Shown piece after piece: positions 1 through 9,557 of a stretch of 64,000 nucleotides of DNA. Position 1 is the stretch's first letter, and each line of letters opens with the position of its first letter. The notes below the pieces were generated by a model. It did not search any database. It worked only from the letters and a program-made list of their open reading frames with translations, and was not told the origin of the DNA. The stretch covers positions 17,955-81,954 of the forward strand of contig NZ_JAATVU010000028.1 in NCBI RefSeq assembly GCF_013184745.1, given 5' to 3'. Position numbers and translations under genes: made by a program. Source of the stretch: Mangrovicoccus sp. HB161399. GTDB lineage: Bacteria > Pseudomonadota > Alphaproteobacteria > Rhodobacterales > Rhodobacteraceae.

Positions 1-416
1 ACGACCCGGCGGTGGGCGAAGCCGCCGCCCCCAAGTACCGCGAGATGGCCCTGCGCGGCGCAGCTGCGCCCGCGACACTGCTCTATGAAATCCTCGGCCA
101 TGTCTTCGCCCTGCGCGAAGCGGCGCGGCAGCTCTGGGGCTGGGACGCCATCCTGACCCCGGCGTCTGCCGCGCATCCCTGGCCTGCCGCGGAGGCCTTC
201 CCGCCGGTGATCGACGGGCAGCCCGCCGGTCCGCGCGGCCACGCGGTCTATACCGGCTGGGTCAATGCTGCGGGCCTGCCGGCGCTGGCCTTTCCGGCGC
301 CGGTTGCCGGACGGCTGCCGATCGGCATGCAGCTGGTCGGCCCGCCGGGAAGCGAGGCTGGGCTGATGGCGATCGGCGAAGCCGTCGCCCCGGCGTTCCG
401 CGCGCCGCCCGCCTGA
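1..416 (+). CDS. amidase family protein, C-terminal end (5' partial)
   Basis: The reading frame is open from position 3 and is cut by the window edge; about 137 C-terminal residues are present. The segment containing VNAAGLPALAFPAP followed by LPIGMQLVGPPGSEAGLM is the typical end of the amidase-signature family (GatA/AtzF-like), in which a Ser-cisSer-Lys triad lying further upstream hydrolyses amides. The catalytic residues are outside the window, so neither substrate nor activity can be judged. No partner gene is visible; the next gene, vsr, starts 66 bases downstream on the same strand and is functionally unrelated. Confidence 0.8.
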   Translation, partial: DPAVGEAAAPKYREMALRGAAAPATLLYEILGHVFALREAARQLWGWDAILTPASAAHPWPAAEAFPPVIDGQPAGPRGHAVYTGWVNAAGLPALAFPAPVAGRLPIGMQLVGPPGSEAGLMAIGEAVAPAFRAPPA

Positions 417-482
417 GACCGGGAACGGTTTCCCGGCGGGCCCGAGTGGCCTACGCTGGGGCCAACGGCAGGAGGCAGGACC

Positions 483-977
483 ATGGCCGATACCGTCACG
501 CCCGAGGTTCGGTCGCGGATGATGGCCGCGATCCGGCGCAAGGACACCAAGCCGGAACTGGCGCTGCGCCGGGCGCTCCATGCACGGGGCTTCCGGTTCC
601 GCGTCGACGTGCGCAAGCTGCCCGGCTCGCCCGACATTGTGCTGCGAAAATGGAACGCGGCCGTTTTCGTGCATGGCTGCTTCTGGCACCGCCACGACGA
701 CTGCCCGCGCGCCTCGACGCCCTCGAGCCGGTCGGACTACTGGACCGCGAAATTCGAGGGCAACGTCGCCCGCGATGCCCGCAACCGCGCTCTGCTGCTG
801 GAGGCCGGCTGGCGCGTCGCGACGGTCTGGGAATGCGGCCTGCTGGCCGATTGCCTGGAGCGGACCGTGGATGACGTGAGCAGCTTCCTGACCGCGGGAG
901 AGGCGCGCGAGACCGTGATCCCCGCCGAACCCTACATCCCGCCGAAACGCCGCCCGGCCCGCAGCAAGACAGGCTGA
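483..977 (+). CDS. vsr: very short patch repair (Vsr) endonuclease
   Basis: This 164-residue protein matches the Vsr family, which nicks 5' of the T in T:G mismatches left by deamination of 5-methylcytosine. The key residues fall at the same numbers as in the E. coli enzyme as I remember it: Glu25, Asp51 (in GSPDIVL), His64 and His69 (in FVHGCFWHRH). A Cys-rich zinc site (HGCFWHRHDDC and a later WEC) is also present. A ribosome-binding site (GGAGGCAGGA) precedes the ATG. Family members normally sit beside a Dcm-type cytosine methyltransferase, but none is visible here, so this copy is an orphan within the window. The last ~25 residues, rich in Pro and Arg, are a non-conserved tail. Confidence 0.93.
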   Translation: MADTVTPEVRSRMMAAIRRKDTKPELALRRALHARGFRFRVDVRKLPGSPDIVLRKWNAAVFVHGCFWHRHDDCPRASTPSSRSDYWTAKFEGNVARDARNRALLLEAGWRVATVWECGLLADCLERTVDDVSSFLTAGEARETVIPAEPYIPPKRRPARSKTG

Positions 978-1358
978 ACCGGCAGCGTTGCAGCCCTGCC
1001 GCAGATCCCCCTGCAGCGGCGGCGTCCCCTTGTGCCGCGGCGGGAATCCCCGCCTCATGGGAAAATGCGGGTCTAGGATGGAAAACCGGCCGCGGCGCTT
1101 TTCTTTTCTTGAAGGATCTCAACAGCCGCATCTTGCCGGTCTTGTTCGCGTCCGGTAATTTCCAGATTCCGCCCGGAACAGACCCCCGCGGCAACGGGAA
1201 CGGCAGGAACCCGCGGCCGCCAGAGGCGGGGCGGCGGCCGGACGCGGCTATCAAGGGATTTTCTCGAGAAAGAGCGGGCGAAGTCCGGGACAGCGCGGCG
1301 GCGGCCCGGACCGGGGGATCAGGCCGCGCGGGGAATGCCCGGCGCGGCCCGGAGCGCG
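978..1358. other. intergenic region, no gene seen
   Basis: This 381-base stretch separates vsr from the end of efp, which runs convergently. I see no convincing reading frame. The only AT-rich patch is near 1098-1150, with TTTTCTTTTC. A strong GC hairpin next to the efp stop is listed separately. Confidence 0.5.
1322..1349 (-). terminator. GC-rich hairpin behind efp
   Basis: GGCCGCGC (1322-1329) pairs perfectly with GCGCGGCC (1342-1349), with a further GGG/CCC pairing inside. It lies 10 bases past the efp stop codon. There is no T-tract after the stem, so it may be a weak or Rho-assisted terminator, or simply a 3' stabilising hairpin. Confidence 0.4.
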
Positions 1359-1925
1359 TCAGCCCTTGAAGCGCTCGACATAGGAGTTGTCTTCGGTCTT
1401 GATCACGACCTTGGTGCCGACGCCGATATGCGGCGGGACCATGATGCGCACGCCGACATTGGTCATGGCGGGCTTGTAGCTCGACGACGCGGTCTGGCCC
1501 TTCACGACCGGCTCGGTCTCGGTGATCTCGACGGTGACGCGCTGCGGCAGCTCGATGGAGATCGGGTTCTCCTCGAAGGTCTGCAGGAAGACGCGCATGC
1601 CCGGCTCGAGGAAGGCAGCGGCATCGCCGACCACATCGGCGCTGGCGGTGACTTGCTCGTAGGATTCCGGGTTCATGAAGTGGAAGCCTTCGCCGTCGTC
1701 ATAGAGGAAGTCGTATTCCCGCTCGTCGACATTGGCCTTCTCGACCTGCTCGGTGGTCTTCCAGCGCTCGGTGGTCTTCACCCCGTCGGAAATGCGGCGC
1801 ATGTCGACCGAGGTCGTGGGCGTGCCCTTGCCGGGGTGGAAGTTCTCGGCCTTGAGAACGACGTAGAGCTGGCCATCCTTTTCGACGACGTTGCCCTTGC
1901 GGAGAGAGGAGGCGATGACTTTCAT
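1359..1925 (-). CDS. efp: translation elongation factor P
   Basis: This 188-residue EF-P binds the ribosome next to the P-site tRNA and relieves stalling at polyproline stretches. The N-terminal KOW-like domain holds the loop HPGKGT with Lys33, the residue that in the EpmA-type pathway receives beta-lysine. Two OB-fold domains follow, and the protein ends in YVERFKG. The frame is open far upstream, but the family N-terminus ([12 protein letters not shown]) places the start at 1925. The gene for the modifying enzyme, epmA, is divergent with a 96-base intergenic region, which supports lysylation rather than rhamnosylation or 5-aminopentanol chemistry. epmB (the lysine 2,3-aminomutase) is not in the window. 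Confidence 0.97.
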   Translation of the reverse strand: MKVIASSLRKGNVVEKDGQLYVVLKAENFHPGKGTPTTSVDMRRISDGVKTTERWKTTEQVEKANVDEREYDFLYDDGEGFHFMNPESYEQVTASADVVGDAAAFLEPGMRVFLQTFEENPISIELPQRVTVEITETEPVVKGQTASSSYKPAMTNVGVRIMVPPHIGVGTKVVIKTEDNSYVERFKG

Positions 1926-2021
1926 CGGGAATTCCTTGTGGATGGTCGCAATGCGCCCTAAGCGCGGATCGGCCCGCAGATAGCCCGATCCCGCGCGGGA
2001 ATCCAGAGTGAGGTGACGAAT

Positions 2022-3059
2022 ATGACCGAGACCCCGTGGTGGAGCCCGTCGCGCCATGCCGACCGCCGGCCCGTCCTTCTGGCCCGGAACCGCGCCCAGG
2101 GAGCGATCCGCGGCTATCTCGCGGCGCAGGATTTCGTCGAAGTGGATCCTTGCGCGCTGGCGGCGAGCCCCGGCAACGAGGCGCATCTGCACGCCTTCGA
2201 AACCTCGGCCATCGGCAATGACGGCCAGCCGCGGAAAATGTACCTGCACACCTCGCCGGAATTCGCGATGAAGAAGCTGCTGGCTGCGGGCGAACCGCGC
2301 ATCGCAGCCTTCTCCCATGTCTGGCGCAACCGCGAGCGGGGACCGCGGCACAGCCCCGAATTCACCATGCTGGAATGGTACCGCACGGGCGAGGACTACG
2401 CGGTGCTGATGGAGGACACGGCAGCGATGGCGCGGCTGGCCTGCGAGGCAGCCGGATCGACGCTGCTGCGCTCGGGCAGCGCCGAGTGCGATCCCTTCCT
2501 GCCCTTCGAGCGGGTCTCCGTGGCCGAGGCCTTCGCCCGCCATGCCGGGATCGACCTGCTGGCGACGCTGGGCCCGGATGGCAGCACGGATCGCGGAGCC
2601 CTGGCGGCGGCCGCCGGGCAGGCAGGCATCGGCACCGCGGAGGATGACGGCTGGTCCGACATCTTCTCGCGCATCCTGTCGGAGCGGGTGGAGCCGCATC
2701 TGGGCCATGGACGGCTGACCGTGCTGGACCGCTACCCGTCGGCCGAGGCGGCGCTGGCCCGGACCTGCCCTGACGATCCGCGCGAGGCGGAGCGCTTCGA
2801 AGTCTATGCCTGCGGCGTGGAGCTGGCCAACGGCTTCGGCGAGCTGACCGACCCGGCCGAGCAGCGCCGCCGCTTCGAAGCGGAGATGGAAGAGAAGGCC
2901 CGGGTCTACGGCGAACGTTATCCGCTCGACGAGGACTTCCTCGCCGCGCTGGAGATCATGCCCGAGGCATCCGGGATCGCGCTCGGCTTCGACCGGCTGG
3001 CGATGCTCGCCACCGCCGTGCCGCGGATCGACGACGTGCTCTGGACCCCCGTTCCCTGA
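2022..3059 (+). CDS. epmA: EF-P lysine lysyltransferase (EpmA/GenX/PoxA)
   Basis: This 345-residue class II lysyl-tRNA-synthetase paralogue lacks the N-terminal tRNA-binding domain and attaches (R)-beta-lysine to EF-P. Class II motif 2 is visible ([20 protein letters not shown], then LEWYR), as is motif 3 near the C-terminus ([13 protein letters not shown]). The [14 protein letters not shown] segment ([12 protein letters not shown]) is the amino-acid-binding strand. ATG at 2022 (MTETPWW) is preferred over an in-frame GTG at 2013. GAGG lies 8 bases before the ATG, and the N-terminus then resembles E. coli EpmA. The gene is divergent from efp, its substrate, and ends 6 bases before the convergent ppsA stop. 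Confidence 0.93.
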   Translation: MTETPWWSPSRHADRRPVLLARNRAQGAIRGYLAAQDFVEVDPCALAASPGNEAHLHAFETSAIGNDGQPRKMYLHTSPEFAMKKLLAAGEPRIAAFSHVWRNRERGPRHSPEFTMLEWYRTGEDYAVLMEDTAAMARLACEAAGSTLLRSGSAECDPFLPFERVSVAEAFARHAGIDLLATLGPDGSTDRGALAAAAGQAGIGTAEDDGWSDIFSRILSERVEPHLGHGRLTVLDRYPSAEAALARTCPDDPREAERFEVYACGVELANGFGELTDPAEQRRRFEAEMEEKARVYGERYPLDEDFLAALEIMPEASGIALGFDRLAMLATAVPRIDDVLWTPVP

Positions 3060-3065
3060 CCGGGA

Positions 3066-5465
3066 TCAGCCCTCCGCCTCGGCCTCTGCCACATGCGCCT
3101 TCACGGCAAGGAAGCTGTCGGGCGTGACCGAAATCGAGTCGATCCCCGCCCTGACCAGCAGCCGCGCGAAATCGGGATGGTTGCTGGGCGCCTGGCCGCA
3201 GAGCCCGATCTTTCGCCCTGCCTTCCGGGCCTTGGCGATCACCGTCTCGATCATCCAAAGCACCGCCGGGTCGCGCTCGCTGAAAAGCGCGCTCAGCGCC
3301 TCGGAATCGCGGTCGATGCCCAGCGTCAGCTGGGTCAGGTCGTTCGAGCCGATGGAGAAGCCGTCGAACCGCTCGGCAAAGGCCTCGGCCTCGATCACGT
3401 TGGCGGGGATCTCGCACATCACGTAGACCTCCAGCCCGTTCTCGCCGCGTTTCAGGCCGTTTTCCGCCATGACCTCCAGCACCCGGTCCGCCTCGCCCAC
3501 CGTGCGGCAGAACGGGATCATCACCACCGCATTCCTGAACCCCATCTGCTCGCGCAGCCGCCTTATCGCCCGGCATTCCAGCGCGAAGCCGTCGCGATAG
3601 GCCTCGGAATAGTAGCGCGAGGCGCCGCGGAAGCCGATCATCGGATTCTCTTCCTCCGGCTCGAAAAAGCGCCCTCCCAGCAGCTCGGCATATTCGTTGG
3701 TCTTGAAATCGCTCATCCGGATGATCGCCGGATTGGGGTGCCACGTGGCGGCGATGCGCGACAGGCCGCGGGCGAGCGTCTCGACGAAGTAGTCGCGGCG
3801 GTCCCCGTAGCCGCGGGTCAGCCGGTCGACCGCGTCGCGCTCCGGGCCGTCGGGCAGGTCATTATAGCGCGCCAGCGCCAGGGGATGCACCTTCACCTCG
3901 TTGGAAATGACGAATTCCATCCGCGCCAGCCCCACCCCGTCCGCCGGGAGCCGCCACCAGCGCGCCGCCGCCGCCGGGTTGGCCATGTTGAGCATGATCT
4001 TGGTCTTCGTCCGCGGCACCGCATCGAGCCGGGTCTCCTCGACCGTGAATTCCGCCCGCCCGGCCAGAACCGCGCCCTCGTCGCCGCCGGCACAGGACAC
4101 AGTCACCTCCTGTCCGTCATGCAGGATCTGCGTCGCATTGCCGGTGCCGACCACAGCCGGCACCCCCAGTTCGCGGCTGATGATGGCGGCGTGCGAGGTG
4201 CGGCCGCCATGGTCGGTGACGATGGCGGCGGCGCGCTTCATCACCGGCACCCAGTCGGGGTCCGTGGTCGAGGTCACCAGCACGCTGCCATCGACGAAGC
4301 GGGAGATGTCCGCGGCGCTTTCCAGCAGGCAGACCTCGCCCGTGGCCACCGCGCCGCCGACGCTCAGCCCCTTGAGCAGCGTCTTCCCCGTCTTGCCCAG
4401 CCGGTAGGTCCGGAACGCCCCCGCCTCGCGGCGCGACTCCACGGTCTCGGGCCGGGCCTGCACGATGTAGAGCCGCCCGGTGCCGCCGTCGCGCGCCCAT
4501 TCCATGTCCATCGGGCGGCCGTAATGCGCCTCGATCTTCACCGCCATGCGCGCCAGCTCCAGGATCTCGGCATCCGACAGCACGAAGGCGGCACGTTCGG
4601 CCCTGGAGGTCGGCACGGTCCGGGTGGGCGAGTCCTCCCCGGCGCCGTGGATCATCTTGATCTCCTTCGCGCCGAGCGCCTTGTGCAGGATCGGCACCAG
4701 GGACGGGTCGGACAGGAAGGGCTTGTAGACCTGGTATTCGTCCGGGCTGACCGCGCCCTGCACGACGGTCTCGCCCAGCCCCCAGGCGGCGTTGATCAGC
4801 ACGGTCCGGTCGAAGCCGCTTTCCGTGTCGAGCGAGAACATCACGCCGGACCCGCCGGTATCGGAGCGCACCATCAGCTGAACGCCCACCGAGAGCGCGA
4901 CCGACAGCTGGCCGAACCCCTTCAGCCGCCGGTAGGTGATCGCCCGGTCGGTGAAGAGCGAGGCATAGCAGCGGCGGCAGGCGGCCAGCAGCGCTTCCTC
5001 GCCGCGGATGTTCAGGAAGGTCTCCTGCTGGCCGGCGAAACTGGCATCGGGCAGGTCCTCGGCCGTGGCCGAGGAACGCACGGCAACCGAAGGTTCCGCT
5101 GCCCCGGTCCGCGCGCCGAGCTCGCGATAGGCGGCGCGGATCGCGGCCTCCGTCTCGGCAGGCCAGACGCCCTCGGCCACGGCGGCGCGGATCCGGCGGC
5201 CGGCGGCGGCAAGCGGCAGCCGCCCGTCCTCCAGCCGCGCCAGCAGGTCCGCCAGCACCGGCTCCAGCCGGTTGGCCTCGACGAAGCGGCGATAGGCATC
5301 GGCGGTGGTGGCGAAGCCCGGCGGGACACGGATGCCTTCGGCCCCGAGCTTGGCCACCATTTCCCCGAGCGAGGCGTTCTTCCCGCCGACTTCCGGCACG
5401 TCCTCCTTCGACAGATCCTCGAACCAGATCAGGCTGGCTGCGCGTTCCCCGACTTGCGTGTCCAT
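3066..5465 (-). CDS. ppsA: phosphoenolpyruvate synthase
   Basis: This 799-residue PEP synthase converts pyruvate, ATP and water to PEP, AMP and phosphate for gluconeogenesis. The N-terminal ATP-grasp part begins VGGKNASLGEM. The central swivelling domain has the phospho-histidine motif GGRTSHAAIISRELGVPAV. The C-terminal PEP/pyruvate barrel ends with the catalytic-Cys motif GLCGQAPSNHP and SVTPDSFLAV. The length and the AMP-forming family pattern separate it from pyruvate phosphate dikinase. Start ATG at 5465 is preceded by GGGAGAGGA; an upstream in-frame ATG lacks such a site. No PpsR-like kinase regulator is nearby. Confidence 0.95.
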   Translation of the reverse strand: MDTQVGERAASLIWFEDLSKEDVPEVGGKNASLGEMVAKLGAEGIRVPPGFATTADAYRRFVEANRLEPVLADLLARLEDGRLPLAAAGRRIRAAVAEGVWPAETEAAIRAAYRELGARTGAAEPSVAVRSSATAEDLPDASFAGQQETFLNIRGEEALLAACRRCYASLFTDRAITYRRLKGFGQLSVALSVGVQLMVRSDTGGSGVMFSLDTESGFDRTVLINAAWGLGETVVQGAVSPDEYQVYKPFLSDPSLVPILHKALGAKEIKMIHGAGEDSPTRTVPTSRAERAAFVLSDAEILELARMAVKIEAHYGRPMDMEWARDGGTGRLYIVQARPETVESRREAGAFRTYRLGKTGKTLLKGLSVGGAVATGEVCLLESAADISRFVDGSVLVTSTTDPDWVPVMKRAAAIVTDHGGRTSHAAIISRELGVPAVVGTGNATQILHDGQEVTVSCAGGDEGAVLAGRAEFTVEETRLDAVPRTKTKIMLNMANPAAAARWWRLPADGVGLARMEFVISNEVKVHPLALARYNDLPDGPERDAVDRLTRGYGDRRDYFVETLARGLSRIAATWHPNPAIIRMSDFKTNEYAELLGGRFFEPEEENPMIGFRGASRYYSEAYRDGFALECRAIRRLREQMGFRNAVVMIPFCRTVGEADRVLEVMAENGLKRGENGLEVYVMCEIPANVIEAEAFAERFDGFSIGSNDLTQLTLGIDRDSEALSALFSERDPAVLWMIETVIAKARKAGRKIGLCGQAPSNHPDFARLLVRAGIDSISVTPDSFLAVKAHVAEAEAEG

Positions 5466-5761
5466 GGCTGCGTCCTCTCCCTTTGGTTGCGAGGCTAGGC
5501 CGCGATCCATGGCCGCGCCTTGATCGCGGTCAATGCGCCGAGGCGCCCGAGTCGTCCGTCGCCGAGGCGGGAATCCGGACTGCCCGCAAAAATGGCAGCC
5601 GCCACCCCGGCGGAGACGATTCACGGCAGATTCACGACATGTTGCTGAGTTCACATGGAAATCAGGCGATTTCAGAAATTTTCATGGCGGATCTCATGAC
5701 TTCCCCATGACTTCCGCTGGTGTCAACTGATACTTTAGGCGGATAGACGGAGGACTTTGCA

Positions 5762-6232
5762 ATGGAGCTTTTGATCGACGCCCTGCTCGAATGGATTTCG
5801 GAAGAGACCGGCCGGGACACGTCCGGCATGCCACATCCTCAGATTGCAGAAATGACGCCGCGCGCCCTGACGCGGGAATTCTACGCCGACCATCCCTACC
5901 TCATCCCGGAAGACGGGCAGGACGAGCGCATCCAGGCGCTCTACGCTGCCACCGACGGACCGGACGGCCGGATCTACATCCTGGCCGCCGCCACTTTCGA
6001 CGGCGCCGACGACTTCGAGGACCCCTACGAAAACCCGGTCTGGCGCGAGGTGCTGCTGCACGAGCTGGTCCATCACCTGCAGTGGCAGGCCGGTGAACCC
6101 GCGAACTGGGCCTGCCGGAATTTCGGCGAGGAAGAGGCCTACCGGCTCGGCGGGCGCTATCTCAGGCGGACCCGCACCACCGATCCGATGCCCAACCGCA
6201 ATTTCTGGGCGCATGCCTATTCGCGCTGCTGA
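5762..6232 (+). CDS. hypothetical protein with HELVHH zinc-protease-like motif
   Basis: This 156-residue soluble protein has no signal peptide. Residues 100-105 read HELVHH, the HExxH signature of zincin metallopeptidases, inside a predicted helix (REVLLHELVHHLQWQAG). The segment FGEEEAYRLGGRYL, about 20 residues later, could supply a third glutamate ligand as in minimal gluzincins. I recognise it only as resembling small conserved alphaproteobacterial proteins, and peptidase activity is inference. GGAGG sits upstream of the ATG. A 67-residue gene follows 11 bases downstream, so the two are probably co-transcribed. Confidence 0.75.
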   Translation: MELLIDALLEWISEETGRDTSGMPHPQIAEMTPRALTREFYADHPYLIPEDGQDERIQALYAATDGPDGRIYILAAATFDGADDFEDPYENPVWREVLLHELVHHLQWQAGEPANWACRNFGEEEAYRLGGRYLRRTRTTDPMPNRNFWAHAYSRC

Positions 6233-6243
6233 GGGAGGCCGCC

Positions 6244-6447
6244 ATGATCGAACTAGTCTTCATCGCCTGCTTCGCCACGGGCGACGGCCATTGCGAGAAC
6301 CGCAGCCTGCTCTACCAGGATATCGGCATGATGACCTGCATGGTCCACGGCCAGTCCGAGCTGGCGCAATGGACGCAGACCCATCCCGGCTGGCAGATCG
6401 ACAGCTGGAAATGCCGGATCCTCGACCACAGCGTGGCCGAGCTCTGA
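6244..6447 (+). CDS. small conserved-type hypothetical protein
   Basis: This 67-residue protein begins MIELVFIACFATGDGHCENRS, with Cys residues at 9, 17, 32 and 56 that could form disulfides or a metal site. The first ten residues are hydrophobic but too short for a clear signal peptide. It has a ribosome-binding site (GGGAGG) and starts 11 bases after the HELVHH gene. I do not know its function. Confidence 0.6.
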   Translation: MIELVFIACFATGDGHCENRSLLYQDIGMMTCMVHGQSELAQWTQTHPGWQIDSWKCRILDHSVAEL

Positions 6448-6466
6448 GACGGGGCCCCGGGACGGC

Positions 6467-7732
6467 TCAGGCCGGGGCGTCGGCAGGCCGGTCGCGCAGC
6501 TGCCCGGCGAAGCCCGCCGAGAGCCCGACCATGACCGCCGCCGTGCCCAGCACCAGCGGCAGCCCGCCGGCCTGGTAGGTCAGCCCCGAGAGCAGCGTGC
6601 CCAACAGGCGGCCTCCGGCATTGGCCATGTAGTAGAAGCCCACATCCATCGTCACCCGCTCGGATTTCGAGAAGGCGAGGATCAGGTAGGAATGCAGCGA
6701 GGAATTGACCGCGAAGACCGCGCCGAAGGCCAGGAGCCCGGCCACCAGCAGCCCGGTCAGCCAAGGCGTCGGCGCAGGCGACAGCAGCACGGCAACCACC
6801 AGCGCGGCCGGCACCAGCGCAAGCCCCGCCGCCCAGCCGCGGGCGGCACGGATCAGCTCGCCCTCGGGGCGCGACGCGGCGCGCAGGATGCGGGGCGCCG
6901 CCGCCTGCACCGCGCCGTAGAGGATGATCCAGACCGCCATGAAGCTGCCGATCATGAAGAAGGCCGCGCGGTTCCCGGCCTCGCTGCCATCCGAGAGCAC
7001 GGCGTAGAAATAGATCGGGATGCCAACCACGAACCACACGTCGCGCGCGCCGAACAGGAACACCCGCGCCGCCGAAAGCCAGTTCACGTTGGCCGAGTCC
7101 GACAGCACCTCGGAGAACTTGGCGCCCTTGCGGCCGCGCGGCAGCCCCGGCGGCATCAGCAGCGCCACCGCGGCGAGGATCGCCGCCAGAACCGCCGCCA
7201 TCGCCAGAACCGCGGGGACGAAGCCCGCCCCCGCCAGCAGCACCGCGCCAAGGAGGAAGCCCAGGCCCTTCACCGCGTTCTTCGATCCGGTCAGCACCGC
7301 CACCCAGCGGAAGAGTCCGCCCCCGCCGGAAGGCGCCAGCAGCTTGACCGCGGATTTCGACGACATCTTGGCCAGATCCTTGGCCACGCCCGACGCGCCC
7401 TGCACGCACATCACGAAGGCCACCGAGACAGGCACCGACCAGCTTGGCTCGAGCTGCGCCAGCGACAGCAGCGCGGCGACCTGCAGCCCGAGCCCGGCAT
7501 AGAGCGTGGAGGCCAGGCCGAAGCGCGCCGCGATCCAGCCCGCCGCCAGGTTGGTCGCCATCCCCGCCACCTCGTAGAGCAGGAAGAGATAGGCCAGCTG
7601 CACCGGCGAGAAGCCCAGCGAATGGAAGTGCAGCAGCACCAACATTCTCAGCGCGCCGTCGGTCAGCATGAAGGCCCAGTAGGCCGCCGTCACCGCAGCG
7701 TAGGCCGAAAGTCCCGCGGACCGCTCCGTCAC
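6467..7732 (-). CDS. arsJ: organoarsenical efflux MFS transporter ArsJ
   Basis: This 421-residue, 12-TM major-facilitator protein matches ArsJ, which exports 1-arseno-3-phosphoglycerate; the compound then falls apart outside the cell and releases arsenate. Diagnostic segments are [20 protein letters not shown] near the N-terminus, [15 protein letters not shown] and [11 protein letters not shown] in the middle, and [18 protein letters not shown]. The start is GTG at 7732, which overlaps the stop of the upstream GAPDH gene as GTGA, the usual tight coupling for this gene pair. Reading further upstream would extend the protein into the GAPDH frame without family similarity. It is the last gene of the three-gene ars operon. 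Confidence 0.93.
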   Translation of the reverse strand: MTERSAGLSAYAAVTAAYWAFMLTDGALRMLVLLHFHSLGFSPVQLAYLFLLYEVAGMATNLAAGWIAARFGLASTLYAGLGLQVAALLSLAQLEPSWSVPVSVAFVMCVQGASGVAKDLAKMSSKSAVKLLAPSGGGGLFRWVAVLTGSKNAVKGLGFLLGAVLLAGAGFVPAVLAMAAVLAAILAAVALLMPPGLPRGRKGAKFSEVLSDSANVNWLSAARVFLFGARDVWFVVGIPIYFYAVLSDGSEAGNRAAFFMIGSFMAVWIILYGAVQAAAPRILRAASRPEGELIRAARGWAAGLALVPAALVVAVLLSPAPTPWLTGLLVAGLLAFGAVFAVNSSLHSYLILAFSKSERVTMDVGFYYMANAGGRLLGTLLSGLTYQAGGLPLVLGTAAVMVGLSAGFAGQLRDRPADAPA

Positions 7733-8727
7733 AGCGAGGCTCCGACCATCAGCGCGACATCCGCCAGCCGGTTGGCATAGCCCCATTCGTTGTCGTACCA
7801 GGCATAGACTTTCACCTGCGTGCCGTTCACCACCATGGTCGAGGGCGCGTCGATGACCGAGCTGCGCGGGTCGTTGGTGTAGTCGGCCGAGACCAGCGGA
7901 CGGGTCTCGTAGCCGAGAATGCCCTTCAGCGGACCCCCGGCCGCGGCTTCGAACAGCGCATTGACCTCCTCGGCGGTGGTTGCGCGCTCCACCTCGAAGA
8001 CGCAGTCGGTCAGCGAGCCGTTCAGCAGCGGCACGCGCACCGCATGGCCGTTCAGCCGCCCCTCCAGCTCGGGATAGATCAGCGTGATCGCCGTGGCCGA
8101 GCCGGTGGTGGTCGGGATCAGCGAATTCAGCGCCGAGCGCGCGCGGCGCAGGTCCTTGGCCGGACGGTCGACGATGGTCTGGGTGTTGGTCACGTCGTGG
8201 ATCGTGGTGATCGAGCCGTGGCGGATGCCGAGGCTTTCGTGGATTACCTTCACCACCGGCGCCAGGCAGTTCGTCGTGCAGGAGGCCGCGGTGACGATGC
8301 TGTGCACGGCCGGATCGTAGCTGGCATCGTTGACGCCGCAGACGATGTTCGCGGTCGGCCCGTCCTTGACCGGGGCCGAGACCACGACCTTCTTCACCCC
8401 GGCGGCGAAATAGGGGGCCAGCGCGGCCTCGGACTTGAAGACGCCGGTGCAGTCGATCACCACGTCGACGCCGCCGAGCGGCAGATCGGCGATCGCCCCT
8501 GTGCCGATGAAGGGCAGCCGCGTGCCGTTGACGGTGACGCTGCCGCGGTCATGGGCGAATTCCGCGTCCCAGCGCCCATGCACCGTGTCGAATTCCAGCA
8601 GATGCGCGTGCATCTCGGGATCGCCAACCGCGTCGTTGATCCAGGCAAGCTTGGCCCCCCTCTCCAGCAGCGGCTTCAGCGCCAGCTTGCCCATGCGGCC
8701 GAGGCCGTTCAGCGCGTAGGTGGTCAT
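7729..8727 (-). CDS. ArsJ-associated glyceraldehyde-3-phosphate dehydrogenase
   Basis: This 332-residue GAPDH has the catalytic-Cys motif [10 protein letters not shown], a partner His in the region [12 protein letters not shown], and the NAD-binding start [12 protein letters not shown]. In ArsJ operons this enzyme uses arsenate in place of phosphate, forming the unstable 1-arseno-3-phosphoglycerate that ArsJ exports. The start ATG overlaps the stop of the upstream arsR-arsC fusion (ATGA), and its own stop overlaps the arsJ start. The glycolytic GAPDH must lie elsewhere in the genome. Operon position, not sequence alone, sets the assignment to arsenic. Confidence 0.93.
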   Translation of the reverse strand: MTTYALNGLGRMGKLALKPLLERGAKLAWINDAVGDPEMHAHLLEFDTVHGRWDAEFAHDRGSVTVNGTRLPFIGTGAIADLPLGGVDVVIDCTGVFKSEAALAPYFAAGVKKVVVSAPVKDGPTANIVCGVNDASYDPAVHSIVTAASCTTNCLAPVVKVIHESLGIRHGSITTIHDVTNTQTIVDRPAKDLRRARSALNSLIPTTTGSATAITLIYPELEGRLNGHAVRVPLLNGSLTDCVFEVERATTAEEVNALFEAAAGGPLKGILGYETRPLVSADYTNDPRSSVIDAPSTMVVNGTQVKVYAWYDNEWGYANRLADVALMVGASL

Positions 8728-9557
8728 GCGCTCTCTCCTGCGGACATGCGGCCGATATCGTCCACGGCGGCCTGCAGCGAGATCCGGTCGAGCGTCTCCA
8801 GCGGCAGCGCCACGAAGGCCTCGACCCGGTTCTTCAGCGCGCCATAGGCCTGCTGGAAGGCCAGAGCCTTCTCGGCATCGGTGCCTTCGGCCTTCACCGG
8901 GTCGGGCATGCCCCAATGGCCGCTGACCGGCTGGCCGTCCCAGGCCGGGCAGTCCTCGTTGGCCGCCTGGTTGCAGACGGTGAAGACGAAATCCAGCGGC
9001 GGGGCATCCGGACCGGAGAATTCCGAGACGTTCTTGGCGCGCAGGATGCCGACATCGTGGCGCTTGTCGGCCAGCACCTTAAGCGCGAAGGGATTCAGCT
9101 CGGACCGGGGCCTGGTGCCGGCCGAATGGACCTCGAACCGGTCTCCGGCGAGCTTGCGCAGGATGGATTCGGCGAAGATCGACCGGGCGGAATTGCCGGT
9201 GCAGATGAAGAGCACGCTGTATTTGCGGTCAGTCATGGGGACAGGTCCAGTGCTGAAGGGCAGGCAGAGATCGGCGCGGCCGCGGCAGCAATCGGCGAAG
9301 AGCGCGCCGAAGAGCCGTTGCACGCTTGTCATGCGGATGGAGTAGAGAAGCGACGTCCCCGCCCGCTCCTGCACCACCAGGCCGGCGCCGCAGAGCGCCG
9401 AGAGATAGGAGGACAGGGTGCTGGGCTTGATGCCGAGGATGTCGCCGAGCTCGCCGGCCGGAATGCGGTCGGGATAGCGGCGCATCAGCAGCCGGAAGAC
9501 CTCCAGGCGGCGGGCATGGCCGAGAATGGCAAACTGGTGGGGAATCGCTTTTTCCAT
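8724..9557 (-). CDS. ArsR-ArsC fusion: arsenic-responsive repressor joined to arsenate reductase
   Basis: This 277-residue protein carries two domains. Residues ~1-100 are an ArsR winged helix ([21 protein letters not shown] recognition region) ending in a Cys cluster, Cys90, Cys91 and Cys98 ([10 protein letters not shown]), placed like the arsenite sensor of alphaproteobacterial ArsR. Residues ~110-275 are a low-molecular-weight-phosphatase-type arsenate reductase with P-loop Cys119-x5-Arg125 (CTGNSARS) and the resolving pair in [16 protein letters not shown]. The protein should therefore both sense arsenite and make it from arsenate. It heads the operon; no arsenite exporter (ArsB/Acr3) is in the window. 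The start is at 9557, inside a perfect inverted repeat, with no clear Shine-Dalgarno site, so the mRNA may be nearly leaderless. Confidence 0.93.
   Translation of the reverse strand: MEKAIPHQFAILGHARRLEVFRLLMRRYPDRIPAGELGDILGIKPSTLSSYLSALCGAGLVVQERAGTSLLYSIRMTSVQRLFGALFADCCRGRADLCLPFSTGPVPMTDRKYSVLFICTGNSARSIFAESILRKLAGDRFEVHSAGTRPRSELNPFALKVLADKRHDVGILRAKNVSEFSGPDAPPLDFVFTVCNQAANEDCPAWDGQPVSGHWGMPDPVKAEGTDAEKALAFQQAYGALKNRVEAFVALPLETLDRISLQAAVDDIGRMSAGESA

Noticed and set aside
1926..2708. Upstream extension of efp to a start at 2708
   Set aside because: The extra ~260 residues overlap epmA in antisense. EF-P proteins begin at the Met at 1925.
3093..5498. Long plus-strand open frame (about 800 codons) opposite ppsA
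   Set aside because: Its translation is His/Arg/Gly-rich with no family pattern and mirrors the conserved ppsA codons. It is an antisense shadow caused by high GC at third codon positions.
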